From the NCBI RefSeq assembly GCF_000004195.4, contig NC_030683.2, positions 67,985,764 through 68,049,763 of the forward strand: DNA of 64,000 bases, given 5' to 3'. The stretch comes from Xenopus tropicalis (taxonomy: Eukaryota; Chordata; Amphibia; Anura; Pipidae). Below the pieces are notes generated by a model, which saw nothing but the letters and a program-made list of their open reading frames with translations, searched no databases and was not told where the DNA came from. This document shows, piece after piece, positions 10,701-22,669 of the stretch (positions are counted from its first letter, which is position 1; the number at the start of each line of letters is the position of its first letter). The translations under genes were made by a program, and so were the position numbers.

Positions 10701-11811
10701 TGAACCTCTGTAATTTATTGGCTTATTATAAGCATGAGTACAGTTTTTATTGCAGGAAGGGCCTGTAATGAACTACAGTACTCAAACCTAACAAGCCTTC
10801 TTCTTTACAGCAGTGAATGTATAAGAAGCAAATGTGGTATTTGGGAATGAAGCTATCTAGAAATGTTTCAGATGATTTGGACTGAAATGGCTGAAATTAT
10901 TCTGATTCTGGAAGTGATTTGTTCTTAATTAGCTATACTGTGGCCTCTTTGCACTGCTGTATTTTATGAGATTCCATGCAATCATTCTTGGCTGTTAGTA
11001 ACTTTTTAGCACAAAATTGCTGCATGACATTACATTTACAGATAACAGACCTACAGCCTGTATTAGGTTTTGCCTCGAATAAGTATGATTCTGTGTACTC
11101 TATTTTGTATTGAGCAAGCTGTAATGTAATGTAATTAAGGCCATTGTGGTACAGTTGCTTCCCTGCACATCCAACTTTTCCAAATGAGCACTGACTGTTG
11201 TAATGCATTTTAGAGTGCTACAGCTAGTCTTTTTTATACTGGACTGGTTCTTACTTAAATGCTGATTTTGCGAACTGAGTTATTAAAGAAGCCCAAAGCC
11301 TGGCCCATTTAAGAATTCGAAGCACTTGCAGTCTGGTATCCTGAAATGGCATTTTGCGAATCTCTAGAGAGTGGTTAATATTATCTGTGCCTACTATAAA
11401 ATCCTTAGAGCCTTTTTTATTAGGAAAGCAAATCAGTGCAAAGATATTCAGTGCCTCAGAAATGCACAGACTTTTAAGGCTTCCATTGCCCATAGTGGGG
11501 CATTTCATTCTTTACAGACAAGATGGTTTTAGGGGGTAGGATGTCACATTCAGCTATTGTTATCTGTCTCTTATCTTAGGTAGGTTACCCATTATTTGCT
11601 CAAGTGTACAGTAAGTGCTAGTAATAGTAAAATGGAGAGAATAGCAGACATTTATGACTAGATTTAATCATGAAAGATACGCATTTCATGACTAGATTAT
11701 AATTTATGTACATGTAGATTATGGGTATGGGTAGACTTTGGAAATAAGAGCATTAACTGATGTAAATATAATATAGATGCGTCATATCAAGATTCAGATG
11801 AATTGACTGAC
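7754..11811. other. Intron-like non-coding DNA
   Basis: About 4 kb. The first part (to about 9200) is pyrimidine-rich on the plus strand, with long but low-complexity frames. The remainder is ordinary AT-rich sequence. I see no splice-supported exon, RNA gene or full transposon. A GGCGCGCC site occurs at about 9796, and the segment at 9940-10030 (GATGAGGGTCCCTGCC onward) may be an old interspersed repeat. Confidence 0.45.
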
Positions 11812-11814
11812 TTA

Positions 11815-12166
11815 AGGTGCCCATACACTATAAGATCTGCTCGCTTGGCGATGTCGCCAAGCGAGCGGATCTTCACCCGATATCCCCACCTACGGGTGGG
11901 CGATATCGGGTAGCAAGTAACTTGGGCCAAATGATCGGATTACATCTGTGGTTATGGGGCAGTCGGTTCGGGGACCGCATCAATGAGCCGATGCAGTCCC
12001 CGATCCGACTGGATTTTCTAAGCTGGCCGATCGAGATCTGGCCAATTTCAGGCCAGATATCGGTCGGCCAGGCCACTCTGTTCTGCCCATACACGGGCCG
12101 ATTAGCTGCCGAATTGGTCCAAGGGACCGATATCGGCAGCTATAGTCAGCCCGTGTATGGGGACCT
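11815..12166. mobile_element. Harbinger-like MITE with TTA target duplication
   Basis: A 352-bp element with inverted ends AGGTGCCCATACAC on the left and AGGTCCCCATACAC on the right (reverse complement), flanked by TTA at 11812-11814 and 12167-12169. A 3-bp TWA target fits PIF/Harbinger. The interior is GC-rich, contains repeated GGCCGAT/ATCGGCC words, and has a strong hairpin at about 11833-11873 (arms AGATCTGCTCGCTTGGCGA with one mismatch). Open frames on both strands inside it (to 142 codons) reflect the inverted structure. Confidence 0.85.
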
Positions 12167-12169
12167 TTA

Positions 12170-13198
12170 TTTCAAGTCTTGCCAGACAGTTTCCTTTTAC
12201 AAAAGTTTAAAATTAAGTAAGCTCTCTGAGCAGGTGCCTCATTGAGTGAATTATGAGTGCATCCCTAATTACATCTTGTAAAAACTATTTAGGATTAGTA
12301 GTATACATTATGTTTAGGTATATTATTATCTGTGCTAGCAGATAGAGATTGTGCATGTAAGGGTAACAAAACTGGTACATATGTTATTAAACAACACCGA
12401 TTAATCTCTTGAAATAAGTTTACAATATCAATTTTCATAAAGATGATTAATGTAATGGATGATCGATAATAAAGCTCCAATTAAGAAATTCTAAAGGAAA
12501 CATACTATATATTAGCATCTTGAAAAGCAGTTGTTTTATATTGAAAAGAAGTGTGTATATAATTCCCTAAACACAAACATTTAATTTATTCTCAAGCCCA
12601 TAACACAAAAAACTGAATTCACAAATCTGTATCAGTTTTAGAAAGAATAACATATTTCTGCTTTTAGTTTATAGTGGTTTCTGGATTAAGCAGTATGTAT
12701 TAACTTACTGTCTTTTGGACAAATAACATTAAAGCAATTCAGACACGTTTAGTAACACTGACAACATGTCAGTATTACTAAAGAACTGGGAGGCCAAAAG
12801 CCACCCCAAATCCTTCCCTATCCCAGTGATACTTACCTGATCCTTCTATAGGCCATGTAGTGTTGGCTCCTGTAAGTATTGCTAGGCTGGGGGAGGCTAT
12901 GGGAGGCCTTTGTCCAGAAATATTTAGGTGCTGCAAGTCTTTAGTAATAACGAAACATTTTTATGGATTTTCCTAGAAACATGTCCTTATCAGTTTAAAT
13001 GTATTTATTTTTTTAAACTGACTTTCACTGTTCTTACCTATAGGTATTACTGAGACCACAACTGCATTACTATAATGATTACATGGCCATTTTGCATGAA
13101 ACATATGGTGTGTAATATTCATGTGGCATGAAACCTCACAAAGTGTCCCTGGAAACAACTTGCAAATGTTGCCAATTATTGTATTACTTTCTTCTTTG
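12170..13198. other. Intron-like non-coding DNA
   Basis: AT-rich, no feature recognised apart from short homopolymer tracts. A moderately conserved-looking stretch near 12780-12900 shows no splice-bounded frame. Confidence 0.4.
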
Positions 13199-13227
13199 AT
13201 ATTTATTTATTTATTTATTTATTTTTG
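13199..13227. repeat. (TTTA)n microsatellite
   Basis: About six perfect TTTA/ATTT units followed by a T run. Confidence 0.9.
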
Positions 13228-13709
13228 TGGTAATACAATATTAATACATTCTGTTAAAAACTGTACATTAAATAACCATTATAATTGATACCAAGAAATG
13301 CCCTCCTCTGTAAACAAAACAGGGGTTGTTTGTCCATATATTGATAAATATTTTAAGCAGGACAACTAGGTCAAAGTTATACCTGGTCTGACAAGTCCTA
13401 CACTCATTTCATCTGACTCATTAAGAATTCTTCTGCTTCATTATACAGTATATGTAGGGTTTTACCTGCAACTTGCTTTCTTTAAGGTTACCCCCAAATG
13501 GCTGCCTTTTAACCATCCACCACTGGTATTACCCAACTGTAGCAGGGAAGGGTGGGAGCTGAAAGTGTGTACAGGACTGGCCAGACCAGGGATGACTTTG
13601 ATGTAGTTGGCCAGCTTGAAGTATATTGCAATATATGGACAAACAATTGCTGTTTTATTTAAAGGGGAAGGGCTTTTTTGGCAGCTTAATGCACGCAATG
13701 TCTTAATGT

Positions 13710-13715
<6 letters not shown>

Positions 13716-13760
<45 letters not shown>
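13716..13760. repeat. Compound (CT)n-(AT)n microsatellite
   Basis: A CT run of about 12 units passes directly into an AT run of about 10 units. A short minus-strand frame over it encodes Tyr-Ile and Arg-Glu dipeptides and is not a gene. Confidence 0.95.
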
Positions 13761-13761
<1 letters not shown>

Positions 13762-13860
13762 CAATCCATAAAATCAAGAAAAAACAGGTGCGCTCCAGAA
13801 ACCTTTAAAAATAAAAATCAAGATTCTTTATTTAAGTCATTTTTAAAATGTATCAGGCCA

Positions 13861-13878
13861 ATATATATATATATATAT

Positions 13879-13908
<30 letters not shown>
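13861..13908. repeat. Compound (AT)n-(GATA)n microsatellite
   Basis: About ten AT units followed by seven GATA units. It lies only 100 bp from the previous compound repeat; the spacer (GGTGCGCTCCAGAAACC and on) looks like part of an interspersed repeat. Confidence 0.95.
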
Positions 13909-13911
<3 letters not shown>

Positions 13912-15755
13912 GGGTAAGAGCAGAGGACCTCTTGTTCTTGTTTATATCAACTTTAAAGGCCTGCATCATTAATACTATAGAGATGCTAAACCTTTAGGCA
14001 GGTGCAATAAGTTCAGTATAGAAAATATACTGTACTATTTCTAGCTGTATTAATTTTGAAGGGGTTAGTTCTCCCTTCACAAAGCTGTACACATTCTTCT
14101 TAAGGGCAAATTATGCCTCAGCAACATTTTCTTCCTCCAAACAGTTATTTCTCTAAAGGTGACTAAAGAAGTCAACGCAGTATATCATGCAAAGGCCTTT
14201 CTGCAGATACAGTGTGAATGATCTATCTTTATTGAGCTTAGGAAAATGGCTATTTATCTCAACCCTCTGCCCTCTGGGTTGGAGAGTGGATACAATTATA
14301 AGAGCTTGGAATAAGCTAGTGAGAACAGGGAACATGGATTGATCCTTTTAGAACTGATGCTTCATGTTTAGGAAAGTGTAACAGATCAACAGTCAGGAGC
14401 AACATGTGTTTTATTTTATGTTATCACTAAGTAAAAAACTTATTTAATATTCATTACAATTGTAAATAGTAATAAATCAATATGGGTTTTTTTATATGTT
14501 TTCACTGATCTCAAATTATATTGCTAGAGTTTATTAGTATATTAACTGCAATTTGTATTTCACTTTATATTTACTGTACTGTATATGAAGCATGTTACAG
14601 TGAATGCACTTTAATATATGGGATGTTATGGCTGGACCCACCCATAACCATATACCAGTAGGACTGAGAGACTGTCTTGCCTGTATAGGAGTGGATGACC
14701 CAGATGTTGTTGCATAAAAAAAACTGCCCAGGCCCACCAGGCCTGATGTTTGATGGACCCCATACAACAGCCTATATTGCCCCCCTCCAATGACAGCCTA
14801 ATTATTCTGCACAGATTGGAGGCATTGTTTCCTCATTTTCAATGCTTTTGAAAACAGGCTTAAGTGTGAAGTGTTTTTTTTATTTCATATATTAGCAGAT
14901 TTAATGTAATTACTAGACATCTGCTTTGCTGTAATTTCAAGTCACCCACTTCCCTCTCATTTTGAAATAACTTATGAAAATATGATTGAAAATCTGGACT
15001 AGATCCATTAGCTTCTATATGGTGACTCAGTGACAGAAATTAGCTTTTGAGTTAATCACTCCCTCTAAGCCCCATTCTAGTTATAAATTTAAACAACGCA
15101 CTGCACATTGAAAGGTACCGTAATATATATTTTGTAGAGGTGATATATTTACTTTGAAGAAGTAAAGATACTGTAATTTTCCCAGTTAACTGATAAAGAA
15201 AGTTTAATAGGTTATGGCTTATAAGAATTTAGAATATTGGAGTATTCAGGATATTCACATGCATGCTTACTTTAGGGTCTTTATACTGTAAGGTTGTTTC
15301 ATTAAAATGAAAAATAGCACAAAAAGCTGTCAAATACCCCTTTCCCTAAATTCTTATACATAGATTGTACTTTTTAGTGTATTAAACCAACTTTTAAGTC
15401 TGTTTTGACTACTCAAGAAAAGTTGTCAGTTGCAAGAAAATATGTCACACATTCATAAATCCAATGAAGCTATTATCAGAAACTGACAGGCTCCAAATTT
15501 TTTTGTTGAAGGGTAGGGTAACTTAAAGCATTGTTCTTTTCATCTGTCACAGGCAAAACTTGGAAGTGTACCTGGCTCAAGATATATTTCAGGATTGATT
15601 ATTGGGTCAGTTTATTAGGTCTTACTAAATAAGAAAAAATTCTCTGCTCCTCTATTACATTACATTAAACTGTTTCTGCTTATAAGTGTGTAACACATAA
15701 CTAGAGAAAGACATATAAAGATTTAGCTTTAAATTAGTCACACAGTTTTCCCCTA
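13909..15755. other. Intron-like non-coding DNA
   Basis: About 1.8 kb of AT-rich sequence. Nothing is supported. The minus-strand frames at 14153-14335 and 14534-14767 have no domain and no splice context. Confidence 0.4.
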
Positions 15756-16335
15756 CAGCGGTGCTGTCCAACTTCTGCGGTGCAGAGGGACGGTATTTCT
15801 TTAGCATACATGGTGGAGGGCCACTAATGAATGCCAGTTTTGACCACTCCCCCTTTTTAAACCACATCCATTTTATCACAATGGTGGTAGTGCAGAAAAC
15901 CCCCAAATGCTTGGTCCTTACTGCGGGGGTATTTAAAGGCTATTACTGCCTGTGTGTGCCATACTCTGCCTGCCCTATGCTGCCTATATGCCATACTATG
16001 CCTACCCTATGCTGACTCTGTGTACCATACACACAGGCAGCATAGGCCAGGCAGTACATACACTGTCTGCGGTGTGAAGAGGTAAACAATGTGGGTTATT
16101 GCAGTCTGAGCCTGAGGTGTGAACATTGCAGGAGGTGAACAATGCAGGGACTAAAAAGGTGTGAACAACACAGGGGATTACATCCTGAATCTGGGGTGAG
16201 AACCATGCAGGGGGCCAGTTAATCTAAGTACTGATACCCTTTAAAGTTTGCACAGAGGTAAGCCATCAAATCAGGCAGACAGGTGGGGGCCACAGAGGGC
16301 CACAGAGGGCTACCTGTTGGATAGCACTGCCTTAC
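15756..16335. mobile_element. Decayed hAT-type non-autonomous element
   Basis: The left end CAGCGGTGCTGTCCAACTTC and the right end (reverse complement CAGTGCTATCCAACAGGTAG) are inverted repeats with the CAGNGNTGCT form of many hAT ends. The interior has GGAGGGCCACTAATGAATG near the left and GGGGGCCACAGAGGGCCACA near the right, plus imperfect internal repeats of TGCCATACTATGCCT and GTGTGAACAATGCAGG. I could not find a clean 8-bp target duplication, so the exact ends are uncertain and the copy is old. Confidence 0.65.
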
Positions 16336-16337
16336 AG

Positions 16338-16670
16338 TATTTTTAACTTATCACCTATAAGGGTTGCCACCAGAAAAGACAGCACACTCCTAGGCTGGCT
16401 GCCTCAAGCCCGCCTGCCCCAACCCCCCCCCCCCGCAGAGTGCATGTGCACATGCATATTAAAGGCTCCTTCTGACTGCCTCCCTAGTTTCTACAAACAC
16501 CCGCATACTGCAGAATGCTCTAGGTGTCTATAGGAACTAAAAATTACAGATGCAACTAGATGTAATGTCACCCTGAAAAATTTGCCGCCCTAGGCTTGGG
16601 CATTTCTGACTTTCCCACAAATCTTGGCCTGTTTATATTGCAGTGTTACCCACTGTAATCTGCAACATTA
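16338..16670. other. Short non-coding segment
   Basis: It contains a C run near 16422-16433 and a GC-richer tract (GCCTCAAGCCCGCCTGCC) that may be another decayed repeat. No gene is seen. Confidence 0.35.
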
Positions 16671-16912
16671 TGGGGCATATTTATTATGCTGTATAAAACA
16701 AATTTGCTGAAAAAACGGCATAAAAAGCTGTGTAAAATAAACAGAGAAGATTGTCATCTGAACACCAGATTTGTTATTTTATGTAAGTTCTGGCAGAAGA
16801 AAAACTTGTAAAACAATTACGCCGATTTTATGCCAGTTTTTACACGGGAAGCCTGGCGATGTGTGGTGAATTTTCTTGCCGTTTTTTTACACAGCATCAT
16901 AAATATGCCCCA
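16671..16912. mobile_element. MITE with GGGGCATATTTAT ends
   Basis: A 242-bp element with ends TGGGGCATATTTATTATGCT and, reverse-complemented on the right, TGGGGCATATTTATGATGCT. Inside each end lies TGTRTAAAA, extending the inverted repeat. Flanking bases do not give a clear target duplication. The ends resemble in style those of the element at 60863-61458. Confidence 0.75.
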
Positions 16913-17438
16913 CAATATTCTCCTATTTGTGTCTTTAAGTTACTCTCCCACTTAGATTGTAAACTACGGGGCAGGGACTTCCTTCCTCTTGGCTCTTTAA
17001 CATATGTAATCTTTAATGTGAATGCACTTTGTATTTATTATTGTAATCACCCCTTATTTGTTCTATTAATTTATTGTTCTGCTGTATAGTGCTGCTAAAT
17101 AAATAAGTAGCACTATATAAATAAAAATATACATATATACATACAATGAACCATGCAGCATTGGTGCCCGGTCTCCTTAAGAACGTAATAAAGAGCAAAT
17201 TAACATATGATATCAAAATTATGGTGGAAGTAAATATTTTTATTATTAATTTGGACACATACTTCACCCTAGCAAAGGTGCTTTACAAGTGGCTTCATTT
17301 AATGGCTTCTGACTTTATTAAATTTATATACAACTGCACAAATATGTATCATTACAAAATGATTTTCAATTTATAACAATAATACTATGAGTATAACATT
17401 TGTATTTAGTGTTGTTTTGTGTGCCTTTATATTATTAT
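16913..17438. other. Non-coding DNA
   Basis: It contains TTAGATTGTAAACTACGGGG-like sequence followed by TACTAAATAAATAA-type AT-rich DNA, perhaps an old repeat tail. Open frames on the two strands overlap each other and have no domain. Confidence 0.35.
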
Positions 17439-17748
17439 TAGTGATAGGCAAAATAATTTGCCAGGCATGGATTTGCGTTGAATTTCCACATTTCCGCATT
17501 GGTGGATTGTTTCATGAAATGGGCAACAAAATTTGCCATGGAAAAATTCACTGCACAACAAAAAATTGTCGCCCGTCTAAAAAAATTGTTGTACACATAA
17601 AAAAAATGACACAAAATCGTTGCACGCCATAAAAATTACATGCACAACAAATTTTTTTTCACCGTTTCGCAAATTTCCACTGTTTTGCGAATCTTGCAAA
17701 AGATTTTCACAAATTTTTCGATGAACGAAACAGATTCTCTCATCACTA
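17439..17748. mobile_element. hAT MITE, second copy
   Basis: A 310-bp relative of 7520-7745 with ends TAGTGATAGGCAAA and, on the right, TAGTGATGAGAGAATCTGTT. Flanks are ATTATTAT (17431-17438) and ATTACTAT (17749-17756), an 8-bp duplication with one mismatch. Both copies share the words CCAGGCATGGATT/AATCCATGCCTGG and TTCATGAAA. Confidence 0.88.
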
Positions 17749-17766
17749 ATTACTATCTATTCTATA

Positions 17767-17951
17767 GGGCAGATTTATCAAATTGTGTGTTTAAAGCTTA
17801 ATACATAAAAACTTACCCACATTCTATTCATTCATATGGGATTTTTAGGAGCATATTTATCAAATGGCGAGTTCTAACTTTCACCCATTGATAAATATGG
17901 GTAAGTTTTTATGTACTAAGCTCTAAACTCACATTTTGACAACTCTACCCC
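17767..17951. mobile_element. Foldback MITE with long inverted ends
   Basis: A 185-bp element that is mostly inverted repeat. The left arm starts GGGCAGATTTATCAAATTG and contains CATAAAAACTTACCCA; the right arm carries the reverse complement (TGGGTAAGTTTTTATG) and ends TCTACCCC. TA flanks it at 17765-17766 and 17952-17953. It starts only 10 bp beyond the target duplication of the preceding hAT MITE. Confidence 0.82.
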
Positions 17952-17953
17952 TA

Positions 17954-20900
17954 TCTGTTATTATATATTACTCATACTATGTTTATGATTGTAAATTATG
18001 TGCTATGATACATTTTGTTTTCTGATTTTGGAATTCCTTTCTTTTGCATTACTGTCTCCCTGATAAAACATACTGAATGAGTGTGAGGCAGCAAGTGTTA
18101 GCAAGAGCAACTCTGTGCTCTACCTAGGAAAAATTATGTAGACTAGTAATTCCCAGACAATACTCATGTAGTATAGGTACTTGTGTATCCATAAGATTGA
18201 GGGAGCATAGTGTTGGTGAGATTAAACCTTCCTCAGATGAGGAATTGAGTACATTGATTAAAACTCTTATGTAACTGGATTTAGTTACTTCAGTGTTCAT
18301 ACAAGAAGATATATTTTGCTATTTAATAGGATGTTCCATAAATGTATTGTTCATGGTATAATGAAATTCTGTATTTCATTTAATATAACATTTGAGAGTT
18401 ACGGTTAGCTACAATACCTTCTCCTCTACCTATTTAGTTAGGGCTGATCAGAGAGAAAGAGTCTGATGTAATGCATGTTCTTCTGGTTGCCATTTACCAG
18501 GCCTTTGACAAGTAACACATTAGCACTGTGCTAAAGATAAAAGCAGTGTCCTAAGTAAGAGTAGTACAATGCCATAAATAGCATAACCGCAGCACTTTAC
18601 AGTCTGCAATGAACTGGTTGCTAGGAGTCCACACCTACTATATTTACTGTTATATGTCAGCAAGGCAGGATACATGGAAGCACTAGTAAATGAAGTGGTG
18701 AGGACTGTGTGCAGCCACAAGGTTAAAAGTTGTGACGTGAAGTAAAGCCTCAGGTAGAGGGTGGTGCTGAATGAAGGGGCAAGGGCATGTAGCAGAGAGA
18801 ATGGCAGATAAAAGCAAACCTTGGTTCCATAAGCAGCTCAGAACTACAGATCAACCTACCATATATAGGTGTGAGGTTTAGCCATAAAGCACACACAGCA
18901 GCAGGGATTGTTTGCATCTGAGGAATGACAGGCTGAAAAAAGATAGTGCTCTAGTTCTGCCTGCAGAAGAGCTGTGCCTTGGACAGCAGTGTAGAAGCTA
19001 AGATTTGCAAAGGCAATAGGGATGCAGCAATAATAACAAACATCTAAAAGAAATTCTTATGGTTCTCTCCTGAAAGAAAATTCTAAATATTAAAACACAG
19101 GAATATCTCATTCATGATACCCCCTTTTCAATCAGAAATATGCACCTACAATTGTTATAGGATTACTTCTACCATAGGATGTTAGTTTAATTAAGATGCA
19201 GGGAGTGGCAATGGCAGGTCTGCATTAGCTCGTGGGCTAGAGGATAGACAGCACTTTTACATACTATTATTCCTTACATAATAATAATACATGGTCACTA
19301 TAAAAAAAACAACATAATATTGTTATAATGTTATTAGTATTACATCTGAAGGGTTCTTGAGAAAAGTACTTCCTGCTGTAAGGTACAGTAATATTATACA
19401 TAATCTGGAGATTTAGACGTCCTTTGCTTTTTATACAAGTCAGAACTCCTTGGTGACTTCTAGTGACACAAGTGAGCGTTTTAAACAAGCAGAAAAAGGT
19501 GTTAATAAGAAGTTTGTGTTTGAACTTAGAAAGATATTTGGTCTGCTGTCTCATACAGGTAATAGAATAATGAATTTACATTCTCTTATGACAGTTTTAG
19601 CTTTGGTGCAAGAAAACTGCACAATCTTTTTAAATGTAGTTCTTGGTACTTGACATAACCACAACTGGTACAGTTCCCCCATGAGCTTTGCCATAGATCA
19701 TTTTTAGTACATTAGTACATTTCTCATCAAGGTTTTATGTATTTCACATTCTGACAATAAGGGTTGTGAACTATGGAAAATTGCAGGTGACAGAGAAATA
19801 CATCTACCACAGACCCTCACATATTATACATACCCAAAAGGGTGATTTTGTTGTTTAGAGGCAGATTTGAACTTTCATAATTACATCCCTGTGAGTGACT
19901 GATACAATAAAAGGAAGAAAGTCCTTATGACCCTTGTCTTTGACTCATCCTATAATAAAATGCCAAACAAAGAATTCACTGGAAGCCAAACACAGCTTAG
20001 TTTTTACAAATAAACCAGATAGAGAGAGATTCATTTTCACATTTTCATTGGGCTGAAATGAGAAATATGTTTGTTTCCATTCCCATCAGAGCAAAGACAA
20101 CACAACAATAATAATACACTGCTTTTACATTTATCATTTTATTTATATATTTAAAACAATCAAAATCCCAGTTTCCTTTTCTGTGTATATATGTATATGC
20201 ACTTAGATGCACTTTTACTGCTGCATTTTTATTTTAGAAAAATCTTCAAAAAAATTAAGCATTTTTTCATCGATTGCACAAAGAAATCGAATTAAGGCTA
20301 TGTCTGCTACCAGTCAAATGGTGCATTATTAGGACAATAGGTCAATGTGTTTTAACCACCATGATCCTTTAAGGTAGAACAGTGGCTGTCAAAAGGGGCA
20401 ATGTAATACAAGTCTTCAAAGCAGGCCTTTAAGTACTCTATGTACAAAAAATGTGCATTGTAATAAATGTCAAATGAAGAATAATACATTGAAAAATGCA
20501 TTTTTCTTGTTGATGAAGTTTTTTTAATTTATAACTTTTATTACAAAGTATCTTTTTCCCACCTTTGATTGCTATACATTTAAAAAATGAAATATGATAA
20601 TACGTGGAACACAAAATAGGTTTAAATACCAAAATACCATGTCTGTAGCAAAATGTCTAAAAGTCCAATGAAAAGTCTGTAGGAACCTATGTTAGCCTAA
20701 TACCACATAGTTCATGAGTTATGAAAATATAGGGTAAACTTGTTTTTGCAAATCACCTATGGATGACAACTGGCCTGTCACTTTGTGGTAAACCTGTTGT
20801 TGTACTCCCATTAGATGGAGGACTATCTCCTAATGTACTAGGTTCACACTTGCATGAAAACACTTTGCCAACATCACAGAAACATACAGTGTGTTGGACA

Positions 20901-21281
20901 GTAGTAGATGCCAAAATTTAAATATATATATATCTTCCAATGGAACTGAGTGTTCAGATCAAGTGACTGCTAGAAATGTACCAATTTCAGTTTCAGGCAG
21001 GCATCTAATCAGAATTTAACACTAAAAGTTTGTAGAAAATGTTCCTGGAAGTAATAACATAAAGATGATTGGCGATCAAGAACGAAGGAAACTGTATTTT
21101 TAGGCATCCATTTCAGCAAGCTCAGAACTATTAAGTGAAAAGGCAGGTAAGAATGGAGCATTACTTCACATTAATGTCCTTTTTAAGGACTGGAGCACAA
21201 AACTGCACTGGATACTCAAACTGAGTTATGTTTTCATTCTTTGAGCTAATGCCCTTTATTAGCTTTAGTAGTTACTGAATT
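17954..21281. other. Intron-like non-coding DNA
   Basis: About 3.3 kb. No complete element or gene was recognised. A reading frame at 19444-19558 lies between an AG and a GT but was not accepted as an exon (see rejected items). A TA-rich microsatellite lies at about 20920-20932. Confidence 0.4.
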
Positions 21282-21437
21282 ACATAGTTGGGTTGAAAAA
21301 AGACCATCAAGTTCAACCCCTCCAAATGAACCCCAGTGGCTATATATACACATAGCTATACTGCACTATCTATGCACTCATATATATAACCTACAAATAT
21401 CAATATTGATACTTATTGTAGATTTTACTTGGCACTA
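21282..21437 (-). mobile_element. CR1 LINE 3' tail fragment
   Basis: It begins TTACATAGTTGGGTTGAAAA and carries CATCAAGTTCAACCCCTCC, the reverse complement of the CR1 3' tail also seen at 58700-58759 and 4127-4250. Only about 150 bp remain, all 3' non-coding. Confidence 0.8.
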
Positions 21438-21578
21438 CCTAGAATTACACAGGCCATTCACAAAAATTCCCAGCACACTACCATTTAGTGTATAACTCAC
21501 ATTTATGTTATTTTACCAAAGTAAACTTATGAATATTGAGCCTCACTTCCCAGTTGACTAGTTTTCCATGTTAGGTAA

Positions 21579-22018
21579 AGGAGAAGGAAAGGTAAAAACT
21601 AAGTGAGCTTTATCAGAAAGTGCTATGTATCTATACAACCATAAACACTCACAGAAAAGCTGTGAAAAGAAACACAGGATTTCTTGTCTTCCTTTGTGTA
21701 CACATGTTCTTTGGTATCAATTTCCTCTCTCAGAAAAATCCTTAATTCCAGGGCCAAGTCTGTGCAGCTCTCTCCTCTCTTCCTTCTCCTGCTCCCCCCT
21801 CCCATAAGAATTTATAAGAATTTGCTCCCCCTTTCATCAGAAATTGTTATCTAAGCTACGAGCAGCTAGAGCTACAGCACAGAAGCTACCGAGACCAAGC
21901 TAAAATGACAGCTGCTATCTTAAACAATGGGAGGGAGCTTCTAGGGCTGTTTACTCAGGTATGGTAAAGCTTTCTGCAGAATAAATATAGCGTTTTAGCT
22001 TGCACTAATCCTTCTCCT
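21579..22018. mobile_element. TTAA-target MITE with AGGAGAAGG ends
   Basis: A 440-bp element with ends AGGAGAAGGAAAGG on the left and AGGAGAAGGATTAG on the right (reverse complement). TTAA follows at 22019-22022; on the left the matching tetramer has decayed to GTAA (21575-21578). TTAA targets occur in the Kolobok and piggyBac groups; this type of Xenopus MITE is usually placed with Kolobok. The fragments at 1-260, 654-790 and 39460 onward belong to the same or related families. Confidence 0.82.
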
Positions 22019-22105
22019 TTAAATCGCTCTGCAAAGTCAACCCCCAAAAAACAAACAGTGGATCAAGCTGGTCAACGGGACCCTACCTTTTATTGAATTG
22101 ACATA

Positions 22106-22662
22106 GGGGCACATTTACTAATCCACGAATCCGAATGGGAAAAATTTGTATTGGAAACGAACATTTTGCGACTTTTTTTCGTATTTTTTGCGATTTTTTT
22201 TGTCACCGTTACGACTTTTTCCTAAATTGTCACGACTTTTTCGTAGCCATTATGACTTGCGCGAATTGTCGCGACTTTTTCGTAGCTGTTACGATTTGCT
22301 CGTATATTGTCGCGACTTTTTCGTATTGAGCGCTCGTAAACAGCGGGCAAAACTTTCAGACTTGCATGATTTTGGAAGCCTCCCATAGGACTCAATGGCA
22401 CTCTGCAGCTCCAACCTGGCCCAAGGAAAGTCACGATACTGAAGCTTGAATGAATCCAAAACTTTCGTACTCTGTGCGACGGCTACGAAAAAGTTGCAAC
22501 AATTCGCGCAAGTCGTAACGCTACGAAAAAGTTGCGTCAATTTATGAAAAAGTCATAACGGCTACGAAAAAGTTGCGTCAATTTATGAAAAAAAACCTCA
22601 AAATACCGATCATTACGAAAAAAACGCTTTTCGGACGTTCGTGGATTAGTAAATGTGCCCCA
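22106..22662. mobile_element. Foldback TA-MITE, copy C, with core
   Basis: A 557-bp copy with ends GGGGCACATTTACTAATCCA and TGGGGCACATTTACTAATCC (right, reverse complement), flanked by TA at 22104-22105 and 22663-22664. Between the CGTAACGAAAAAG-rich arms lies a non-palindromic core of about 100 bp (TGCATGATTTTGGAAGCC through TGAAGCTTGAATGAATCC). The same core is found in copies E and F, partly in G and H, and is absent from A, B and D. The core gives apparently conserved minus-strand peptides (GPGWSCRVPLSPMGGFQNHA), but these just reflect repeat identity. Confidence 0.88.
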
Positions 22663-22669
22663 TACAGTA

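Noticed and set aside
19444..19558. Possible coding exon (open frame SERFKQAEKGVNKKFVFELR between a pyrimidine-rich AG and ACAG|GTAATA)
   Set aside because: The phase does not join the candidate exon at 6729-6816 without meeting a stop, no domain is recognised, and the acceptor is only moderate. Kept as a note, not a feature.
22222..22540. Apparently conserved peptide GPGWSCRVPLSPMGGFQNHA found at several places on the minus strand
   Set aside because: It is the translation of the shared non-coding core of the foldback MITE copies; identity reflects common repeat origin, and the frame differs and breaks among copies.
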